A DNA stretch of 64,000 bases. Source: Rickettsia endosymbiont of Bradysia coprophila. GTDB taxonomy: Bacteria > Pseudomonadota > Alphaproteobacteria > Rickettsiales > Rickettsiaceae. Of the stretch, positions 60,832-64,000 are shown one piece after another. Each line of letters begins with the position of its first letter. Position 1 is the first letter of the stretch. The position numbers and the translations under genes were made by a program. Location of the stretch: contig JAHXDM010000002.1 of assembly GCA_019468145.1 (NCBI GenBank), forward strand, positions 1 through 64,000, in the 5' to 3' direction. Below the pieces are notes generated by a model, which was not told the origin of the DNA, did no database searches, and saw only the letters and a list, made by a program, of their open reading frames with translations.

Positions 60832-61706
60832 GGGTACAGCTATTGAATAATGTTTTAAATTATGCTATGGTGAGATTTTAGTAAATAATTGGAATTAAGC
60901 TATGGCAGAAATAATAACACGGAACGGAGAAGAAATCACAATACAAATTACATTAAAATTGGATGGCTCTATGCTTGAAATGGAAGATGCGATACAGAAA
61001 GGAGTAAATGAGGTTGGGTGCATTGCAACTAAAGAAGCCCTAAGTAAGTTTGATGCAACTGGTGCGATAATTAATATTGGTAGTGTCAGAATGTCTTCAA
61101 AGGGCAAAGTGAAAAAAGAGTATGAGACACCCTATGGTACTGTTGAGATAATGCGACATGTATATCAGAGCTCGAAAGGAGGCAAGACGTTTTGTCCAGT
61201 TGATGAGAAAGGGCGTATAATTATTCATTCTACACCAAAATTTGCCAAAATGATTTCGTATAAATATGCATCTTTAAGTGCGAAAGATGTCAGTGAAGAT
61301 TTTGCAGAGAATCATTCTAGGAGTTGTTCGAGAGGATATATCCAAAAGGTTGCTGATTATATAGGATCTATAGCTTTAGCGACAGAAGAAGATTGGGAAT
61401 ATGCTATTCCCAAGATTGTAGAACCGGTTACCAGTATAGGTATTAGTTTAGATGGCACATGTATTTTAATGAAAGAACAAGGTTATCGTGAAGCTATGAC
61501 AGGTAATATCTCTTTGTACGATGCGCAAAGCGAAAGATTGCATACAATATATATTGGAGCGTCTCCTGAATATGGTAAAGGGTTATTTATAGCTCGTTTA
61601 CAAGGAGAGGTTAATAAAATCAAACAAAAATATCCTACAGCAAATTATATTGGCATTGCTGATGGCGCAAGTAATAATTGGAAATTTTTAGAACTGAATA
61701 CACAAT
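60832..61706 (+). mobile_element. ISKra4-like element, 3' part deleted at junction with IS5
   Basis: The left end is intact (GGGTACAGC). The match to the 1388-bp copies stops after ACACAAT at 61706. IS5 sequence in reverse orientation begins at once. Confidence 0.92.
60902..61706 (+). pseudogene. ISKra4-family-like transposase, C-terminus deleted
   Basis: About 268 of 430 residues remain, identical to the intact proteins up to LELNTQ. The C-terminal GSGVTEAACK block is absent. The ORF ends with four IS5-derived residues. Confidence 0.9.
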
Positions 61707-62096
61707 TTTTGGACGCTGGATAGGACTTTCTGTGGCATCAATTAGAATGGTTTCATACGTCATATCACTTTTAACTAAAGCTTTCTTACCAGGAAGAGCA
61801 AAATCCGGATGCTTAATTAAAGTATCTTCTACCCATTTTATATTCCGATAACAACTACTTTCAGATATTCCATATGAAGCTGATATATGAAAATATGTTC
61901 TATATTCCCTTATATATTCTAGGGCCATCAATAACCTCTCTTCTATACTTAAATGGTTTGGTTTGCCCCCAAATCTTTTCTTCTTTGTTTCTGCTTCTTC
62001 TAAAATAATAGTCATTCTTGCAAAAGTATTCTTCTTAACCCCTGTTAAACGTCTAAATTCTTCTTCCCCAAACTTTTTAAGTTCTTCATATCTCAT
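61707..62096 (-). pseudogene. IS5-family transposase ORFA fragment
   Basis: It reads from MRYEELKK to ESPIQRPK and then runs into ISKra4 sequence (VYSVLKIS). It lacks ORFB. Confidence 0.88.
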
Positions 62097-62156
62097 ATGA
62101 TAAAATTCCTAAAATCTTATCATTTTATCCTATATCCTAGGTTATGCAAGAAGTCT
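61707..62156 (-). mobile_element. IS5-family element, 5' half only
   Basis: The outer end (GAAGTCT at 62156) is intact and the inner side is cut in ORFA at the QRPK codons. It is the codon-5 TAG variant, like the copy at 53763. The flank AATGTTATACAGGG is identical to that copy's flank. Confidence 0.9.
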
Positions 62157-62710
62157 AATGTTATACAGGGCTCACTTCTGTAGCTTTAGAAGAATTTAAT
62201 CCTAAAAAATTAATAGAGCAATCTATAGAAAAAGCAACACCCGCTTCATTGTATAAGGGAATAAGATTAGTATCTAATATTCATTATGAAATGCCAGATG
62301 TTTTGGTAGGTGATAGCTATAGATTGCAAGCAATATTGGATCAGCTAATTGGCAACAGTATCAAATTTACTGACGAAGGGATGGTGGTAATTACCGCTAA
62401 TCTATTTCCTGCTAGAAGTTCCGCGGATGCCCACGATTTTGATGATCTAGAACAAGATGGTAACCGGATATTACAACTTATGGTCCACGATACTGGCATT
62501 GGTATCTCTTTAGAGAAGCAACAAGATATGTGTGAAGAGCTCGAAAGTGCTGGTTCTGCTATGCAATATAAAGTATTAGGTTTAGGGTTAACATGTGTGA
62601 AACAGTTGGTCCACGAAATGAATGGTAAAATTATCCTTAGCAGCATCGAGGGTAAAACTACTACTGTTGAGTGTAAAATTCCGGTGCAACTGCCAAATAG
62701 TACTGATTAA
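62157..62710 (+). pseudogene. Kinase-like protein, copy 3, C-terminal part only
   Basis: It starts at the IS5 edge with the same bases as the copy-2 fragment and is nearly identical to it through the ATPase motifs (SAGSAMQYK versus SADSARQYK). The N-terminal half with the His-box region is absent. An ATG at 62249 could give a 153-residue ATPase-domain protein. Confidence 0.82.
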
Positions 62711-62726
62711 GTTAGCCTACAACACA

Positions 62727-62757
62727 TTGCTGTAAGCCTTACAAACTTACAGCAATA
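62727..62757 (+). repeat. Conserved hairpin between kinase-like and nuclease genes (copy 3)
   Basis: ATTGCTGTAAG and CTTACAGCAAT form an 11-bp stem with loop CCTTACAAA, the same loop as copy 1. Confidence 0.65.
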
Positions 62758-62855
62758 AATTATTTGCTTAAATTACTTAAGTATCTAATTTATTTATGCT
62801 ATAATTTGTTATAGTTTAAAGATCGATGGTAATTCTCAAAATATAATCAACTAAT

Positions 62856-64000
62856 ATGACAGTGACACTTTCAGATGCTAATTCAATAGATCAAGCTATT
62901 CCCTCCTTCCCAGCTGGTAATAAGCTCCCTAGAATGCTAGTAGGCACTGATGAATTCTATGATTTAGTAGTTAATAGTGATGTATTTGTTGATAAAAGCC
63001 TAATGATTATGGAAGTACTCCAAGATAGTGGTAAAGTGATTCTCATTACTCGTCCAAGGCGCTGGGGTAAGAGCTTGAATATGAATATGCTCCAGAAGTT
63101 CTTTGAAATAGAAGTGGATGAAGATGGTAGGCCTTTACCTGAGGAAGAGAAGATAAATAATAAGCTGTTTTGGGGAGGTGCAGTAGATTTAGGTATTAAA
63201 GGTAAAAGGACCCTTAAACCGTTAAAGATTAGCGCTAATGAATATGCCATGGCTCAACAGGGTAATTATCCAGTTATCTCAATAAACTTTAAGGATGTGA
63301 AAGGGAATAGTTACCAGGAGATTGAGAATGGAATAAAACGACAAATTATAGGTTTGTTTTTACAGCACCAATACTTAGAACAATACATAAGAGACAATAC
63401 AGGATTACTGCAAGAGGTACAAAAAAAGGAGCTGAAGAAATACTTTACAGGAGAGCTGAGTACAGATGATCTAAAAATTAGTTTAAAATTTTTAAGTGAA
63501 TTACTTTTTATACACTTTGGTCAAAAAGTGTACATACTAATCGATGAATATGATACACCGATCAATAGTGCCTATATTGAATTTGGTAACAAACCCAAAG
63601 AATTTGAAAATGTTCTAAAAATATTCCGCGGTATGTTTGGTAGCGCCCTGAAAACCAATCCATATTTAGAAAAAGGTGTAATAACCGGTATATTACGGAT
63701 TGCTAAAGCTAATTTATTCTCTGATTTAAATAACGTAAGTGAATATACTTTATTAGATGAAGATTTTTCTAAATTCTATGGTTTTACTAAAGGTGAAGTA
63801 GATGAGTTACTTACAAAAGTACCAACTAAAACAGATCCTGAGAAGATTAAAGACTGGTATAATGGTTACACATTTGGTGGAGAAATAATATATAATCCAT
63901 GGTCCATTATGCAATGTTTAGCGCATAAAGGTAAGCTTGATCATTACTGGCTAGATAGCGGTGGGACAAGCCTTATAGATAAAGCACTGCTCTCTGATGA
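62856..64000 (+). CDS. AAA-ATPase-like/PD-(D/E)XK nuclease protein, copy 3, runs off the window
   Basis: It starts MTVTLSDANSIDQAI, like copy 2, and continues with VGTDEFYDLVVNSDVF, like copy 1. The P-loop LITRPRRWGKS is intact. A segment of about 100 residues (from GIKGKRTLKPLKISANEY to GELSTDD) is unlike the other two copies. From LKISLKFLSELL it is again almost identical, and from FGSALKTNPYLEKG it follows copy 2. The nuclease end lies beyond 64000. The frame is open throughout the 381 codons visible. Confidence 0.85.
   Translation, partial: MTVTLSDANSIDQAIPSFPAGNKLPRMLVGTDEFYDLVVNSDVFVDKSLMIMEVLQDSGKVILITRPRRWGKSLNMNMLQKFFEIEVDEDGRPLPEEEKINNKLFWGGAVDLGIKGKRTLKPLKISANEYAMAQQGNYPVISINFKDVKGNSYQEIENGIKRQIIGLFLQHQYLEQYIRDNTGLLQEVQKKELKKYFTGELSTDDLKISLKFLSELLFIHFGQKVYILIDEYDTPINSAYIEFGNKPKEFENVLKIFRGMFGSALKTNPYLEKGVITGILRIAKANLFSDLNNVSEYTLLDEDFSKFYGFTKGEVDELLTKVPTKTDPEKIKDWYNGYTFGGEIIYNPWSIMQCLAHKGKLDHYWLDSGGTSLIDKALLSD

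Overview
This AT-rich window comes from a Rickettsiaceae-like obligate intracellular alphaproteobacterium (Rickettsia or a close relative; the exact genus cannot be fixed from sequence alone). The evidence is a Rickettsiales amplified genetic element (RAGE) gene set: F-type conjugation genes together with Ti-type TraA and TraD, plus palindromic elements with CGTCATTGCG arms, one of them in frame inside a gene, many TPR/ankyrin/LRR proteins, and a RAGE-type array of histidine-kinase-like and AAA-ATPase/nuclease genes. The only clearly housekeeping-like gene is a carboxypeptidase Taq (M32) at 32986-34476. A 3' half of tRNA-Asp at 34967-35015 next to a DnaA-like replication initiator looks like an integration (att) scar.

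Layout. 1-2082: an IS481-family element fused to an IS5-family element, both full of one-base indels. 2085-5523: broken Ti-type traA. 6819-9542: a tight three-gene cassette (DMT-like permease, HIT-family protein, class V PLP enzyme) between two IS481 copies. 10801-26510: F-type transfer genes on the minus strand in the order traW', traU, trbC, traN, traF, traH, traG, TPR gene, small ORF, traD. 28625-32964: membrane sensor-like protein and a signal-peptide-bearing NB-ARC/TPR protein. 32986-34476: M32 peptidase. 34967-36183: tRNA fragment and rep. 36184-37731: group II intron remnant fused to an IS481 remnant. 38000-40937, 51238-55050 and 62157-64000: three copies of a kinase-like plus ATPase/nuclease gene pair. 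40979-48639: traD-Ti copies, a second traD fragment, and LRR and hypothetical genes. 55398-60831: dam fragment, a second rep pseudogene, a hairpin MITE and a truncated ankyrin-type protein.

Three insertion sequences dominate: a 1202-bp IS481-family element (9 full or partial copies), a 904-bp IS5-family element with an A7 frameshift site (8 copies) and a 1388-bp ISKra4-like element (3 copies). Their ends and target duplications can be read directly: 7 bp for IS481, 3 bp for IS5 and 8 bp for ISKra4. Removing them restores reading frames exactly: traD becomes 566 codons, traG 939 codons and the NB-ARC/TPR gene 725 codons. Several IS copies lack target duplications and join unrelated sequences, so IS-mediated recombination has reshuffled the region.

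The transfer system cannot work as it stands: traW lacks its start, traN is frameshifted, traG and traD are interrupted, and no traL/E/K/B/V/C genes are present here. The most interesting intact or repeated units are (i) the kinase-like/ATPase-nuclease pair, whose kinase-like member has Asn where the phospho-acceptor His should be, (ii) the permease/HIT/PLP cassette, and (iii) the membrane sensor plus exported NB-ARC/TPR pair.
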